Origin: Chrysogorgia sp. JL179-B06
Taxonomy: Eukaryota > Cnidaria > Anthozoa > Scleralcyonacea > Chrysogorgiidae
DNA: 64,000 nt
Reading direction: 5' to 3'
Assembly: GCA_035772405.1 (NCBI GenBank)
Contig: JAYKKM010000226.1
Span: 1,488,001 to 1,552,000 of the forward strand
Part shown: positions 49,601-58,060 of the stretch, in pieces
Layout: every line of letters begins with the position of its first letter
Position numbering within the stretch: position 1 is the stretch's first letter
Notes under the pieces: generated by a model
Databases searched by the model: none
Told to the model about the DNA's origin: nothing
What the model saw: the letters and a program-made list of their open reading frames with translations, nothing else
Program-made: the position numbers and the translations under genes

Positions 49601-50742
49601 TCATTTGGAACGTGGTATGCAGTTGCATAAAGGTTTCACGTATTCCCCCTGTTCGTATTCGCGCTTTGACGTCATGAGAACCCTCTGGATTATAGAAGGT
49701 TTCCACAAGCACGTGACGGCAGCCATGTTCGATGGTAGAACCGTGAAATTCTCTTTCCCTTAGGATTTGTAACTATTGTCATGTAAACAATATATACTGA
49801 GTTCCAGCCATCCAACATATGGCCGCCACCGTCAAGTGGTCGTGCAAAGCCTGTATTGAAATGAATCACTTGCTATGCCGAAATAGGAAAATATCAAATC
49901 TTTGAAAGTTTGCATGATGATATCATATTTTGCATACAATTTAGTGGAAACACCACGTGAATTATCTATTGCTAAGAAAAGAAGAAGCTATCCGAGTAGT
50001 ATGTTATTCTCCTGACAAAAGAATCAACCTGTATGCAACAGGCCTTTCAAAGCAAATCACCAGTGAAACTTGTGGGCACTAAATGAAGCAGATCAAACAC
50101 ATTTGACTCTAACAATCAGGAATATGCTATTGCCAAAGCAGCTAAAATATCACCTGCAACTTTCGATTTCCCAATTAATGAGTTACTTGCAAGTCGCCTC
50201 TACACTGTGAAGGATTGCCTAGCTACAAACGTAGACCTCGAGTCAAAATAATAACCAAGTATGAATACAAACAAGTTATAATGCACAATTAACAACAAAA
50301 TATAAAGCAGACTGTGTTATTGCAGATAATAGAGACTCGATGAAGCTTATTCAAGGGATTGATTGAAATCCAGCAATTCGGCTAACCTGTCATCTCATTC
50401 GCTTGTTACGTTCACTGAACTGTATTAATTAGCAGGCCAATTCCTCTTCTAACATGTTTGACAGCTGTCAAAACGAAGTTATATTCGTAACCATCATACA
50501 TAAGCCGTTAGGCGCAGATACATGAACGCCCAAGTGTACCTATCTTTTTAAAGAGCGTTTTTCTTCCGGTGTTTGTTATTAAGCTTTATAATGACTAGAT
50601 AATTACCACTTCACCTTCTATTGAATAGCACTTGGAAGAACAACAGGAAGGTTTGTTGCACCTAAATGATGTCATACGAAGTGATTATGAGGACTTGAAG
50701 TTAATTCAGCAAGGACTAGAGGAACATGTACCAAGAAGATGA
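16642..50742 (+). CDS. NUP54: Nucleoporin Nup54 (13 exons)
   Basis: Exons: 16642-16792, 29627-29755, 32927-33156, 35027-35214, 37372-37474, 39954-40047, 40284-40338, 41335-41428, 42703-42810, 43971-44038, 47895-47946, 48705-48815, 50629-50742 (stop TGA). All have AG/GT borders and compatible phases, totalling 1497 nt or 498 residues; human Nup54 is 507. Residues 1-93 are an FG-repeat region (LFGG, FSFG, FGVP, GFG). From about residue 117 the conserved core follows: DDRDAILAKFNKMQAFLGAG, ENPFCRFK, VGYSCMPS, TEVVIYLVERD, the NPP..HPILW segment, LVPVPILGFEQL, then a coiled-coil C-terminal third (YKRRCLDLSHRLLQ, LNAPTQFKGRLNELVAQLR). Nup54 joins Nup62 and Nup58 in the central channel of the nuclear pore. 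Intron 1 (12.8 kb) holds nested LINEs. Only the first coding ATG was considered as start. Confidence 0.95.
16935..17097. mobile_element. MITE with internal telomere-like repeats, copy 1
   Basis: Left end GGGATATACTTCATGGTA and right end TTACCATGATGTATATACCG are inverted. The interior has TTAGGGTTAGGGCTAGGATT type repeats. Related copies are at 43405-43617 and 53085-53205. Confidence 0.7.
17100..22080. other. Possible large DNA element in NUP54 intron 1, otherwise unassigned
   Basis: The left end (17110-17180: GTACCAGTCAGAAGTAACCT plus GGTTGCGGTGAGGTTGCGG words) is partly mirrored at 22020-22078 (GGTTGCTTCTGAGCGG and GGTACTGTAAA). Another left-end-like copy is at 33975-34080. The 5 kb inside holds no recognised transposase. 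It has small repeats: a 16 bp triplet at 19003-19045, a duplicated block at 18726/18800, CATGTCAACAGTGGCA units at 21060-21125, and two copies of the CGCCTAGCGGGCG end motif at 19831 and 20190. An 87-residue basic ORF (20401-20664) is of unknown meaning. Confidence 0.3.
22190..22246. repeat. Partial copy of the 29870-30590 MITE end
   Basis: AAAGATCATCCAGAAGACGA followed by TTGCTTGC matches the inverted ends of the MITE at 29870-30590. It borders the outer LINE's 5' end. Confidence 0.55.
23307..26681 (-). pseudogene. Near full-length RTE-like LINE (inner insertion)
   Basis: Minus strand. A GC-richer 5' region at 26681-26131 is followed by an EEP endonuclease at 26130-25573 (TLNVSTLTGKG, SLQEIRWTGQR, GDMNAHTG), a short piece at 25488-25285, a linker at 25277-24762, and a long RT ORF at 24715-23333. 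The RT ORF has NYRGIKLLSQMMKCFERIL, LDLEKAYDKINR, GLHQGSALSPLLF, VIYADDIAL, GAETWAVKKEH and RLRWYGHVKRMEEKEFVRWA. The 3' end at the left is a (GAT)n tail. The pieces are in different frames, so the copy is probably inactive although the 460-residue RT part is uninterrupted. The RTE-like label comes from endonuclease and RT motif style. Confidence 0.85.
28086..29150. other. Intronic DNA without recognised gene
   Basis: Contains CAGTACTGCTCAGAAATAAT near 28277, a word shared with the 33975 element end, and a degenerate ATTCCGGAACGCGTTCC cluster at 28320-28370. No coding sequence is supported. Confidence 0.4.
29150..29400. repeat. Dispersed repeat with telomere-like core, copy 1
   Basis: Shares AACATTATCGTAAGAGTTAG, TTAGGGTTAGTATTA and GGTAAGGTTTGGGGTTA type words, in the same order, with 48355-48575. 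Confidence 0.6.
29870..30590. mobile_element. MITE with about 80 bp inverted ends in NUP54 intron 2
   Basis: GGCATAGAGGGAGGATGAGC to GGTCAGCGGCAAGCAATCGT at the left is mirrored at 30508-30585 (CGTCCAGAAGACGATTGCTT to CTCTACGCCCATGATG). The interior includes a TTAGGG-like run (30000-30060) and a TTTA run (30325-30342). Confidence 0.75.
30690..31010 (+). pseudogene. Gypsy-type LTR retrotransposon gag start remnant
   Basis: ACATTGGCGACGAGGATTA at 30793 resembles the leader just after the 5' LTR of many animal Ty3/Gypsy elements. An ATG at 30824 follows, opening KALKIEEFEPDEDIL and CKWKLWKRRLEVQMYYYDIT, then an in-frame stop at about 30959 and KKAAALVHGGDK. Only the first part of gag remains. 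No pol sequence is present. Confidence 0.6.
31088..31138. repeat. Short hairpin repeat
   Basis: TTAACCCTTTCGATCC is mirrored by GGATCTAAAGGGTTAA, with an inner GTCTC/GAGAC pair. About 50 bp, consistent with a deleted MITE. A G-run of about 15 lies near 31308-31322. 31140-32920 otherwise has no supported gene. Confidence 0.6.
33236..33815. mobile_element. MITE, ends TTAAAGTGCCACTGTGATGA
   Basis: The 20-base end word at 33238 is repeated inverted at about 33793-33812 (TCATCACAGTGGCACTTTAA). The interior shows overlapping ORFs on both strands (33440-33689) without known motifs. It lies in NUP54 intron 3. Confidence 0.75.
34100..34230. repeat. Tandem repeat, TCGGTCTATTGTTCGTTGG unit
   Basis: Three to four head-to-tail copies of a roughly 20 bp unit, preceded by GCGTGGGTCAATATTGTTTG duplicates. 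Confidence 0.75.
34150..34430 (-). pseudogene. C-terminal retroelement ORF fragment
   Basis: The minus frame reads LPPCPPRTNHIAEHH, HDIDWDSAECIAFNTNYKQR and LTLESWYTNLEHKPLNR, ending at a stop near 34150. This wording recurs in retroelement ORFs of cnidarians (recalled, not searched). A CTGACGAAGGACCTTCGCTC plus GAAACGT tail lies at 34559 on the other strand, so two fragments may be juxtaposed. Confidence 0.45.
35400..35762. mobile_element. MITE, ends TTAACTCTTTCCTGT
   Basis: GGTTAACTCTTTCCTGT at 35403 and ACAGGAAAGAGTTAA at 35746 are inverted. It lies in NUP54 intron 4. Confidence 0.6.
36440..36900. repeat. Dispersed repeat shared with 57735-57990
   Basis: Both regions carry AACTTCGAGGTGTTT, GTTGGCTTAATT, CGTCTCGGT and a CTCATGAATTA word in the same order. 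A related fragment is near 39130-39180. Confidence 0.5.
37750..38705 (-). repeat. Dispersed repeat, copy 2 (inverted relative to 606-1570)
   Basis: Reverse-complement match to 606-1570. Examples are GGACGAAACGTCAAC (37941), CGCAAATCATTGCAAAGATT (38074), GAAGGACAGGGAAG (38117) and GAATCGAACGCTGTAGGTTT (38239). It ends with CCTGGACAGGCGTCTTG near 38680. It lies in NUP54 intron 5. Confidence 0.7.
38706..39950. other. Intron 5 remainder, low-complexity blocks
   Basis: 39190-39357 is built of TTAACTAATTA and CCTTATTATATTA repeats followed by a G-run at 39358-39370. No gene was seen. Confidence 0.45.
41515..42075. repeat. Minisatellite, CTAACGGTCTCCACCTCCCT unit
   Basis: About 25 imperfect head-to-tail copies of a roughly 22 bp pyrimidine-rich unit, with a subarea of shorter CTAACCGCCTCCCTCT units at 41665-41730. 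It lies inside NUP54 intron 8. Units abut directly, without spacers. Confidence 0.9.
42196..42540. mobile_element. hAT-like non-autonomous element
   Basis: CAGGGTTCGTGCAAAAC at the left and GAACGAACTCTG at the right are approximately inverted. The interior repeats CTTGAAAGTCCTTGAATTT words typical of a hAT MITE family. Confidence 0.5.
42925..43170. mobile_element. Palindromic repeat with GACGACGTTTCGGACGA
   Basis: TATGGACGACGTTTCGGACG (43031) is mirrored by CGTCCAAAACGTCGTCCATG (43095). The flanking TAAGAATAAATATGAAAG and CTTAAGTATTTTTCGACATA words recur at 13345-13450, 36080-36150 and 40440-40530, so this is a multi-copy family. Confidence 0.6.
43405..43617. mobile_element. MITE with internal telomere-like repeats, copy 2
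   Basis: Ends TATACTTCATGGTAACA and TGTTACCATGAAGTATATCC are inverted. The interior is a run of CCCTAA variants (43460-43560). Confidence 0.75.
44143..44345. mobile_element. Foldback element with about 70 bp arms
   Basis: GTTATTTCAATATAGTAAAT at 44147 is mirrored by ATTTACTATATTGAAATAAC at 44321. Inner parts (GCTTTAACGCAAAC / GTTTGCGTTAAAGC) also pair. The loop is near 44235-44265. Confidence 0.75.
44850..47285 (+). pseudogene. Decayed LINE in NUP54 intron 10
   Basis: The plus strand starts in the endonuclease tail (DHIITNAPENIS, ISDHSLVFAIRK), followed by the linker and RT: SSNKATGVDKISCKIIK, NYRPISILP, VVVIDLKKAFDTVDHLILL, KCGVPQGSILGPLFFLLYIN and LFADDTNITASG. A stop and frame changes then lead into the C-terminal part (LQNRAARIIMNMTN, YNLRN). 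The 5' end is truncated. The 3' end has AATAAAG and a (TCTA)n tail. Frames break near 45590, 45800, 45955, 46350 and 46650. Confidence 0.85.
47288..47480 (+). mobile_element. SINE-like repeat after the LINE tail
   Basis: GGTTCAAATCCTGGGTC is a box B-like word. It is followed by GTGCTGCCTTTGCAATAATA and GACTTTCGGGTCTTCTCGGA, a wording recalled from anthozoan SINE families. Box A is weak. Confidence 0.4.
48355..48575. repeat. Dispersed repeat with telomere-like core, copy 2
   Basis: Same order of words as 29150-29400, including CATTATCGTAAGAGTTAGGG and GGTAAGGTTTGGGTTAGGAC. Confidence 0.6.
48866..49592. mobile_element. DNA element with about 150 bp inverted ends
   Basis: CTCTCCTCCGCAGAGG at 48871, then AACCGCTGAAATTCGGAACG and CTCTGCCAGATTTC, are mirrored at 49430-49590 (GAAATCTGGCAGAGG, CGAATTTCAGCGGTT, CTCTGCGGAGGAGAG). 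A G-run of about 18 is in the left arm. The interior holds a broken reading frame starting ATGGAAGAGCCTGATG (49178) that runs after a stop to a GTAAGT donor-like site near 49301, perhaps the first exon of a lost transposase. A partial arm copy occurs at 58610-58710. 49600-50620 is otherwise empty. Confidence 0.65.
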
Positions 50743-51489
50743 AGACAACGTGATAAAGGGCAGGTAACACGTGCATATGGCGAGAGAAAACGACTTTCTT
50801 AATAGTGGCGTAACAAAGAAAGGAATTATTGATAAAAAAGATGCTAGGTTTTATTAACTATTTAACTTGCATTATGGCGATGTTGCCGTATACATCGTTT
50901 AATTATACAATAAGTATCCCATGCAGTGTTTTTGGCAACACCTGCAGTTTAACAGCGTATTTTAGACGTTTTGTGCAACTGTTTACAAGATAAGGCTTCT
51001 AAAACATTGAACAATGCATTAGATATTTAATGCAGATTCAAATAGATTTATTTGAAGCAGTACCAATAAGTAAACAATAAGTAAACAATATCACTTTGTT
51101 TGGCTGTAGAGTCTTGTACAAAAAAAGCCAGTGCTAAAACCCAGATGTATACTAAAAACACGCGGAAATTATATTAACAACTAAACCTCATTTTATAAAC
51201 ACATCAAACTTTCGAGATTTAAGCTTCTGGGTCCACAATGTATATTACCGGCAGAAAAGGAAAATATAGTAAAATTAAATTCGTTGAGGAAAATCTTCGA
51301 GCTAATATTACTGAGAAAGATGTATCTGCATATACAATAATAACATATCTGAGTTACTGAGTCATATAACTCAATATTTACTCGCCGGGACTCATTTTCC
51401 TACATGAGTAATGTTAGTTCGAATATTATCCTCTGCGTAAATTTGATTATTTCTACTACGCAATAGACGATACATCAAGCTCAAACCCT

Positions 51490-51800
51490 TAGAAAATGTT
51501 GGACAGGGATCAAATCTGTAACCTTCTGATTGCCGGTGAGACGCTCTACCATTGAGCTACCAAGACTCAGATGGAGAGTGAACTAAGGTTACAATGATGT
51601 GTTGGTTCAATTGATATATGTACTGCCTATGCAGCAGTCACTGTATATCAGTAATACTTTGGTGTGTTGTATATATACACTGATGTATAGTGGTGAAACC
51701 AAATTCACTAGCTCAATGGTTAGAGCATCTCACCGGCAATCAGAAGGTTACAGGCGCTGCGAGGAAACCGCGCTGAGCTTCGCAGCGCCTGAGTATGAGG
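51490..51800. mobile_element. tRNA-like SINE copies, inverted pair
   Basis: 51505-51565 is the complement of a tRNA-like head (TTGGTAGCTCAATGGTAGAG). 51705-51755 has TAGCTCAATGGTTAGAGCAT in the plus direction. Between them is a segment also found near 6500-6560 and 7070-7130 (ACTGATGTA, GTGTGTTATGTATATATACA type). Confidence 0.55.
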
Positions 51801-51825
51801 CTGCAACGCCAACGTAGAGGTATAG

Positions 51826-52072
51826 AATTGTCAGAATTTTGTCATGTAAATAACCATAGATAGCGCATGCGCTTAACCGTCAATTACTAGTGCCACATGC
51901 TTAGTCTCTCTCATTAGTCTACTAATTTAGCAATTCAATTAAGGGAGCCGAGGAAGGGCTCATTAGCCGGGGGGTTAGGGTTAGAGAACTCGTTAGGCGG
52001 GGGATTAGGGTTAGGATGTTTGTTGTTTTGGGGTTAGTGGTTATTTGCATGATTAAGTGACAAAATTCTGAC
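51826..52072. mobile_element. MITE family M with TTAGGG core, complete copy
   Basis: TGTCAGAATTTTGTCATGTA at the left is mirrored by AAGTGACAAAATTCTGACGA at the right. The interior has GCGCATGCGCTTAA, TTAGTCTACTAATTTAG and GGGTTAGGG/GGCGGGGGATTAGGG. Related sequences occur at 55990-56170 and 59575-59765. Confidence 0.65.
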
Positions 52073-52339
52073 GATTATATAGCTCAAACGTAAGCCTGGA
52101 TAAGGCATGCCCAACAAAGTACAAAACAAAGATGTTATTTGTTGTTATTTGATCTTAAATACATCTATAGTCTTAAAAAACGTCTCTGCTCTCACTAAAT
52201 TAAACAAATAGAGTCTTGAAACTTGAGAGTTTTGTCGGAAATATTTATTTTTTATTAATTGTGAGTGGGCCGAATTATATATAGGTAATCCTGCAATTAC
52301 GAACGGGCCACCGTCGCGAATCTCACATGCCCAAATCTT

Positions 52340-52900
52340 TTTATGGTATTTAGAGTGAAATATTAAACACTTATTGACCGAGTGGGAGGTCTTTACGGCA
52401 AAATTATCCTTCCCGCGGTCTTTCAGTATAGGAGCGACAATCATAGGGAAAAAATCGTAGACTTTTTGAATTTTTATACTATTTCCCCCTCCCCTCTACA
52501 CAATGTTGGTATTTAGACGATATGACTTGCAAATCGACTTTACCTTAACCAACATTGTGTAGGGGGAGGTAATTTTGATGAGTTTGGAGGAACACGAATA
52601 TTTTCATAACGTATTCTTAAATTTGGATATAGTTTTTCAGTCTACGGGTATTTTTTCCAAGATTGGAGGTCTGTGCAAAAAGACCAAGGGCAGGAATGCC
52701 GTAATGACCGATCAAACGAGGTTAATAAGGTTTTTATGGCTCTTTTAAATTTCTCACATTTCCTCAATTTTTTCATAATTTTTTAAATCTTTTCAGCGGT
52801 TGCGTAATGACCGGTCTTTATCGCTTTGTAAAGACTGTTCAGGAACCAATCAAATTGTAGAAAAGCTTCGTTAAGACCGCTCACGAGGGGATATACTTCA
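52340..52900. repeat. Dispersed repeat, copy 1 (see 57540-58060)
   Basis: Shares ACGAGGTTAATAAGGTTTTT, TCTTTTAAATTTCTCACATT, TTTTCAGCGGTT and the CAGGAACCAATCA word with 57540-58060. A short perfect hairpin (CTACACAATGTTGGT / ACCAACATTGTGTAG) lies at 52496-52562. Confidence 0.6.
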
Positions 52901-53084
52901 TAGACCTCTTTCATAATGCTACCATTTTAAATATTCTTTTGTGTGCATATACATTAGCCTTTACAACCTCGTTACGAAGCAAAGATTCTTTTGAATTGCT
53001 GACACACAAACGAGGCCATAAAGGCTAATTTAGATGCACATAAAGGAATATTTCAATTAGCGGCCATTATGAAAGAGGACTATG

Positions 53085-53205
53085 GTAACAATACATATAG
53101 TCTCCCACCATATTTTACAGTTAGGATTATGGTTAGGATTAGCGTTACGGTTAGGAAACAGATGGAAACCCAGTCTACTGTTACCATGAAGCATATACCC
53201 TCACG
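53085..53205. mobile_element. MITE with telomere-like core, copy 3
   Basis: TGGTAACAATACATATAGTC at the left and ACTGTTACCATGAAGCATAT at the right match the ends at 43405-43617. The core is TTAGGATTATGG-type. Confidence 0.65.
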
Positions 53206-53939
53206 AGCCAAGCCATATAATAAATATATATAAACGGCATTTATAAAATAACATGTATGCTACGCAAGCTCTGATTGGTCAATACCCGTGTTTGGATCAG
53301 GCCATCCTAATTGTTTATTAGGTATTTCTTTATTAAATGAATTATGCGTGGAATTAAAACTATGCTGTACTTAAATGAAAGTGTAGATTTTGTTTTTCTT
53401 TCGCCAAATTGTAGGACTTCGGCGGGATCACTCTTCAAATTAAGGGGCTGCTCAGCCCCACGTGCACTTGTTCGGCCACTGATCTCTGCCGAAAGTCGCA
53501 AGTTTTCCGCATTCTCCGGTTCATGAACCTGACATGCTTAATCGCCAAATAGACAAATGGTGAAAAAGAAACGCAAAAATTAAAAGCGATTCTGAATTGG
53601 AGAAAAAGACCTGCACTCTCCAATTTGCCCAAAATGGCGGCGTTCAACCAAATTCTGGCTCCAGTACCACCTCTACTTTTATTTATGTTCTCTATGGTTA
53701 GACCGCTATGCACGTCGCCATGATCTTTGGTCTTTTGAATCTCTGGGGAATTTATATCTTACTACTTGAGAATATGGGCGTGTCGATCAATTTTGTGTTG
53801 GTGTGTTTTGAACCACGTCGATTTTGAATATGTTACTATGCAGTGTACCTTACTTGCACTTTGGAAGTCGCTAAATCACCTCTCGGGTTGGCTCCGAGTT
53901 AAGCCTCAGGTTTATCGAAGACCAAAATTGTGAAGAACA

Positions 53940-55082
53940 ATGTACTTCACCATGCTTTTGACAACTGTCATCTGTTTAGCGGTTATCGTCTGTAGCCAAA
54001 CCGACGATAGAACCATTGACATGACACGGCTTTTGGGAAGCTTTGATAAACCTGGGATAAAACCAGCAAGAAAAGGTCAACAGCGTTCGGTTCCTTTGTA
54101 TATGAGAAAATTATACAAACAGCAAAATCCAAGGACGTCAAAATTTTCGGAGGTATCGTGTATCTTTAGTAAAGGTAATGTGGTAATGGGAAATGTATGT
54201 GATTTTAGGTGTTGCATGTTGTGTGTAGTATAATTTGACGGACATTTTTGTCTTGTTCCAGCGTATGAGCCTTCTTCAGTGAAAAATCCAGTGCTTACTT
54301 TTGATTTGTCTCGTGTGTCAAAGCTGCAAGCTGCAAGTGTGGTGAAATTACGAGTGTTTAAACGTCGAGCGAAGCTCACAGTTGTCAAAAATATGTACGT
54401 CGTTCATCTCTTTCAAGTACATTCACCTCTCGAAACCAATGCCTCATTGGTAGATAAAAAGATTGTCAGTTCTCGTGTTGTTAGCAACTTGCGTGGTGAA
54501 TGGTTAACGTTTGATGTAACTTCGTTGGTTAAGAATATGGATTCTTCATCTAGACATTTTCTGGTTGAGATGGAACCAATCAACCCACTTAACACATCAC
54601 GTTTTTCGATTTCTATCGCAATGCATCACCGTAAACAGCCCATGCTTTTGGTATTTTTTCAAAAGTACATTTCCAATAACAAGAAGAACACGCCGATAAA
54701 TATTAACATGTTTTCTCTGAATATGGTGCGATTTCCACGAGAGACAAGATCCTCCTCTATCAATGAACATTGCCATCGACACCGTCTCTATATTGACTTT
54801 CGAGATATAGGCTGGGATAATAGAATCATTGCTCCTCGTGGATTTGCTTCCTATTACTGTCGTGGTAAATGCTCTGTTATGCTTAGTCAATCAATGAATC
54901 CCAGTCCACATTCTCTCATTCGAAACCTCTATAAGCTTATTTCACAAAACGACGATATACCAAGTGCTTGTTGCGTCCCTACGGAACTAAAGTCTACAAG
55001 TATTTTGTATTTCGACGAGGATCAGAACATTGTACTAAAAGAACTTCCTGATATGTCTGTAACTTCCTGTGGTTGTAGGTAA
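53940..55082 (+). CDS. BMP/TGF-beta family ligand (two exons)
   Basis: Exon 1 is 53940-54174 (donor AAAG/GTAATG) and exon 2 is 54262-55082 (acceptor TTCCAG). The phase-1 join gives 351 residues. Residues 1-19 form a hydrophobic signal peptide. The propeptide has LTFDLSR and GEWLTFDVTSLVKNM. A furin-type RETR site at 238-241 precedes a 110-residue mature domain with seven cysteines (249, 278, 282, 315, 316, 348, 350), including the CC pair whose first member normally makes the interchain disulfide. DIGWDNRIIAPRGFASYYC, ACCVPTEL and the CGCR terminus place it in the BMP branch rather than activin or TGF-beta proper. The secreted dimer should act through type I/II serine/threonine kinase receptors and Smad1/5. 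The closest subfamily (BMP2/4 or BMP5-8) is not decided here. Confidence 0.92.
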
Positions 55083-55128
55083 TTTCACAGTACGATTAGT
55101 ATGATCATTAGATAAATTAGATTAGATC

Positions 55129-55134
55129 AATAAA
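55129..55134 (+). terminator. Poly(A) signal AATAAA of the BMP-like gene
   Basis: A canonical AATAAA 46 bases after the stop codon. Confidence 0.6.
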
Positions 55135-55455
55135 TTCGCAAAATTAATCCTGGTATATTCGTTGAATTTTTGTTGCACATAGAATTACATCATAGCAGTA
55201 TCTTAATTTGCAGTGAACATTGTATGATTATTTTGCTGAATGTGATAGCGAAGTGGTGTGGACGAATTCCTGAACTAGTACATGTGTACGTTGAATTAAA
55301 AAATAGTGCACGCCTTTGTATTGTCCGATTGGATTTGTAAACAAAATGTCCACCATGTAAAGTGCGGTGATGATATAATAAAATGAGTAATCTCTAGCAA
55401 TTAAAACACATTCAAAATGGTGACTGGAATGTCGCGAGGGAGTACAGTTATCTTC

Positions 55456-55795
55456 TTAAAGTGCCTATCTCACGTTTGGGTATTTTACATATCCGTAATA
55501 TTTGGGTCTTCCTGAGCAAAATCAAAATATTTATTTTCAGCCGAAAATTTTATATTCCGACATGGAGTTTTTCAAAGTTACCGGACGTGATGTCGCCAGA
55601 GGTGAAGAGGCATTTCAAATCAGTTTTCTTTTGTTACTTGCCACAAAATTGCCTCTTGTGACATCACATCCGATAAATTTAACAGCAAAAAAGTCCATGA
55701 AGATGAAATTTTCGGTTGACAAGATATGATTTTGCTCAATATTAGGAATATCTAAAATCTCCAAACGTGAGATAGGCACAGAGACCCTTTAAATA
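55456..55795. mobile_element. Palindromic MITE, intact copy
   Basis: TTAAAGTGCCTATCTCACGT at the left is mirrored by GTGAGATAGGCACAGAG..TTTAA at the right. Inner CAGCCGAAAATTTTAT and ATGAAATTTTCGG blocks and the GTGATGTCGCC / TGTGACATCAC blocks also pair. It is the reference copy for the LINE-split copy at 2413-5875. Confidence 0.75.
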
Positions 55796-55924
55796 CGGAT
55801 AGAAACTTTATTTTAACCGTTAGTCTCCATTCACCATGAACTTAGTTTCTCTCGCAGCCGAAGCTAACGACGGCAGCGAGGGACACTACCATGAACTAGG
55901 TTGCATAGGATCGATCTAGAGATG

Positions 55925-56255
55925 TAACAGCCGTTCCGCACGTTGTAACCAATAAATTTTGGCATTATTTTAGCATTGTAACCAATACGTTATTGGATTG
56001 TAACCAACCCCAAAACAACAAAGGCCAAAACAACAAAGGCCTAACCCCCCGGCCGTATTTCTCCATCCCCCGCACCCACTCCCCTACTTGGGGTCCTAAA
56101 TTAGTAGACTAGTGAGAGAGACTATGAATGTGGGACAAGTAATTGACTGTTAGACGCATGCGCTTACAATCGACATATTACAATCCAATAACTTATTGGT
56201 TACAATGCTAAAATAATGCCAATAATTTATTGGTTACAACGTGCGGAATGAGTGG
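55925..56255. mobile_element. MITE with about 75 bp inverted ends
   Basis: CCGTTCCGCACGTTGTAACC at 55930 is mirrored by GGTTACAACGTGCGGAATG at 56232. The arms continue through TAGCATTGTAACCAATA. The core includes family M words (AAATTAGTAGACTAGTGAG, GCATGCGC). Confidence 0.75.
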
Positions 56256-56559
56256 ATGTAAATATCCTTACAAAGTTAAGTGCTAAAGTTAACAATAAAA
56301 ATTAAAAATGTCGTAAGAACTAAAATCAAATCAAATAGAAACCGCAAGCGCTATTATACACCTGTGGAAACTACTTATCTAAAAAGCTATTTAGTATTTA
56401 CTTACAGGAAATCGCAAAATAATCCAGTTCGGACCAAATCTTAATTATTTACGTGATAAGACATTTACCATAAATGACGCTTCATATAAAGTTTTTCCAT
56501 ATTTTCGTGCTATAAAGTAATGATAAATATTTGCTTGAAACGCCAATTTACTTTCGTTG

Positions 56560-56748
56560 CTATACACATATCGCGATTCCCACAAAACGCAAGATTTTAC
56601 CGCACCTTCCCGCGAGAATGCGCGTGGTTCTTGCGGGATTTTTGGTAGGAATAATACTCCTATCAAAAATCCCGCGCGAACCACGCGCATTGACGCGAGG
56701 TGCGGTAAAATCTTGCGTTTTGCGGGAATCGCGATACGTGTATTATAA
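56560..56748. mobile_element. Near-perfect foldback hairpin, about 85 bp arms
   Basis: TATCGCGATTCCCACAAAAC on the left is mirrored by GTTTTGCGGGAATCGCGATA on the right, and pairing continues inward through CGCGTGGTTC / GAACCACGCG to an ATACTCC centre near 56652. It is much richer in GC than its surroundings. High arm identity suggests a recent origin. Confidence 0.85.
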
Positions 56749-57539
56749 TAGCCTATAATTTATTCTTGTTTTTCCCAACAATAGAAAATTGTATTTAGGA
56801 ATCCCTTGAGATTCAAATTTTGTTTGTTTATCTGAATTTTTGTTTATAAATAGTAACTGTGCGCTTCGCTATAAACTAGGAGCGCGTGTTATTGGTCATT
56901 TGAGCACAGACTATTTTTATATAAAAATCTTATTCAAACTAATTCAATATTCAATATCATGTGTGATGACATCTGCACACTATATAAGCGAATAGGAATG
57001 AATTAGCAGGATCAGTCAAGAACATTCGCTAGTCAATGCTAATAAGGTAGCAGGAGGGATATGGAACAAACGCGACCAAATCGGCTTGAACTTTGAAGAA
57101 ATAATATGGCGCAGCCTCAGATTCGCAAAGCCTATCGGGATGATGCTGTAATTGCAATATCGCAACCTTGAAAAAACATAACGGAGCCGAAACCTAGACT
57201 CTGTGCGCAGTAGCCGGGGTTAATAACTGCCAACAACAACTTTAATTAATATAAAATAACTAACCTAACACTTTCCACACTTTGTAGTCGCGCTCATTGA
57301 CAATAACTAATTAATATGATGATGTTATGCCATTTTCTTGTAATCACTTTGTCTGGGTGCCAGAGGTTCTTCCGTGCTCGATTAGGCGGGCGGGCGAGGG
57401 TACTTTGTCTGAAGATGACTTTGAAATAAAGTCGAAATATTACAATTTCACAATAGTCTCGTTTTGTTATTGACACGAATCTTGGGTTTTCGGGATGTCA
57501 TTATTCTTCGGAATATGCTTTGTTTTATTAAAAACTTAT

Positions 57540-58060
57540 TGACCGAGCGCTGTCTTTCAGTACAGCCTGAATGACGAAGGAGCGAGGGCTGTGCAAAAAG
57601 ATCAAGAGCAGCATAATTTTGCCGTAAAAACCGACCAAACGAGGTTAATAAGGTTTTTATTATATGGCTCTTTTAAATTTCTCACATTTCCTCGATTTTT
57701 TCGTGATCTTTTCAGCGGTTCCGTAATGACGAGTCTTTATGTAATATATGAAACACGACGAAGAGTGTTTCATCAAGATATCCAAACATCGAGACGTTTG
57801 TTGAAAACCGAAGCGAAGCCGAGGTTTTTTAACAAACTTCGAGGTGTTTGGATATACTGATGAAACGCTCTTCCGAGTAAATCAAGGTGTAAGTAAATCA
57901 AGGTGAATGTTGGCTTAATTTATGTAATTTCTTCCTCTGATATCCAAACCACCGTCTCGGTGCTGATTTCCTTTGTTTTCGGCTCATGAATTAATGATTT
58001 GAGATCGGTTTGTAAAGACCGCTCAGGAACCAATCAGATTGCAGAAAACCGCTCGCGAGC
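57540..58060. repeat. Dispersed repeat, copy 2 (see 52340-52900)
   Basis: Matches 52660-52870 and also carries the AACTTCGAGGTGTTTGG block shared with 36440-36900, showing that these two repeat families form one longer element. 58060-59300 has no supported gene. An AAACACGAGAGAAGT / ACTTCTCGAGTGTTTT hairpin is at 58965-59025. Confidence 0.6.

Noticed and set aside
54413..54890. Minus-strand ORFs within the BMP gene
   Set aside because: Antisense shadows of the conserved ligand exon.
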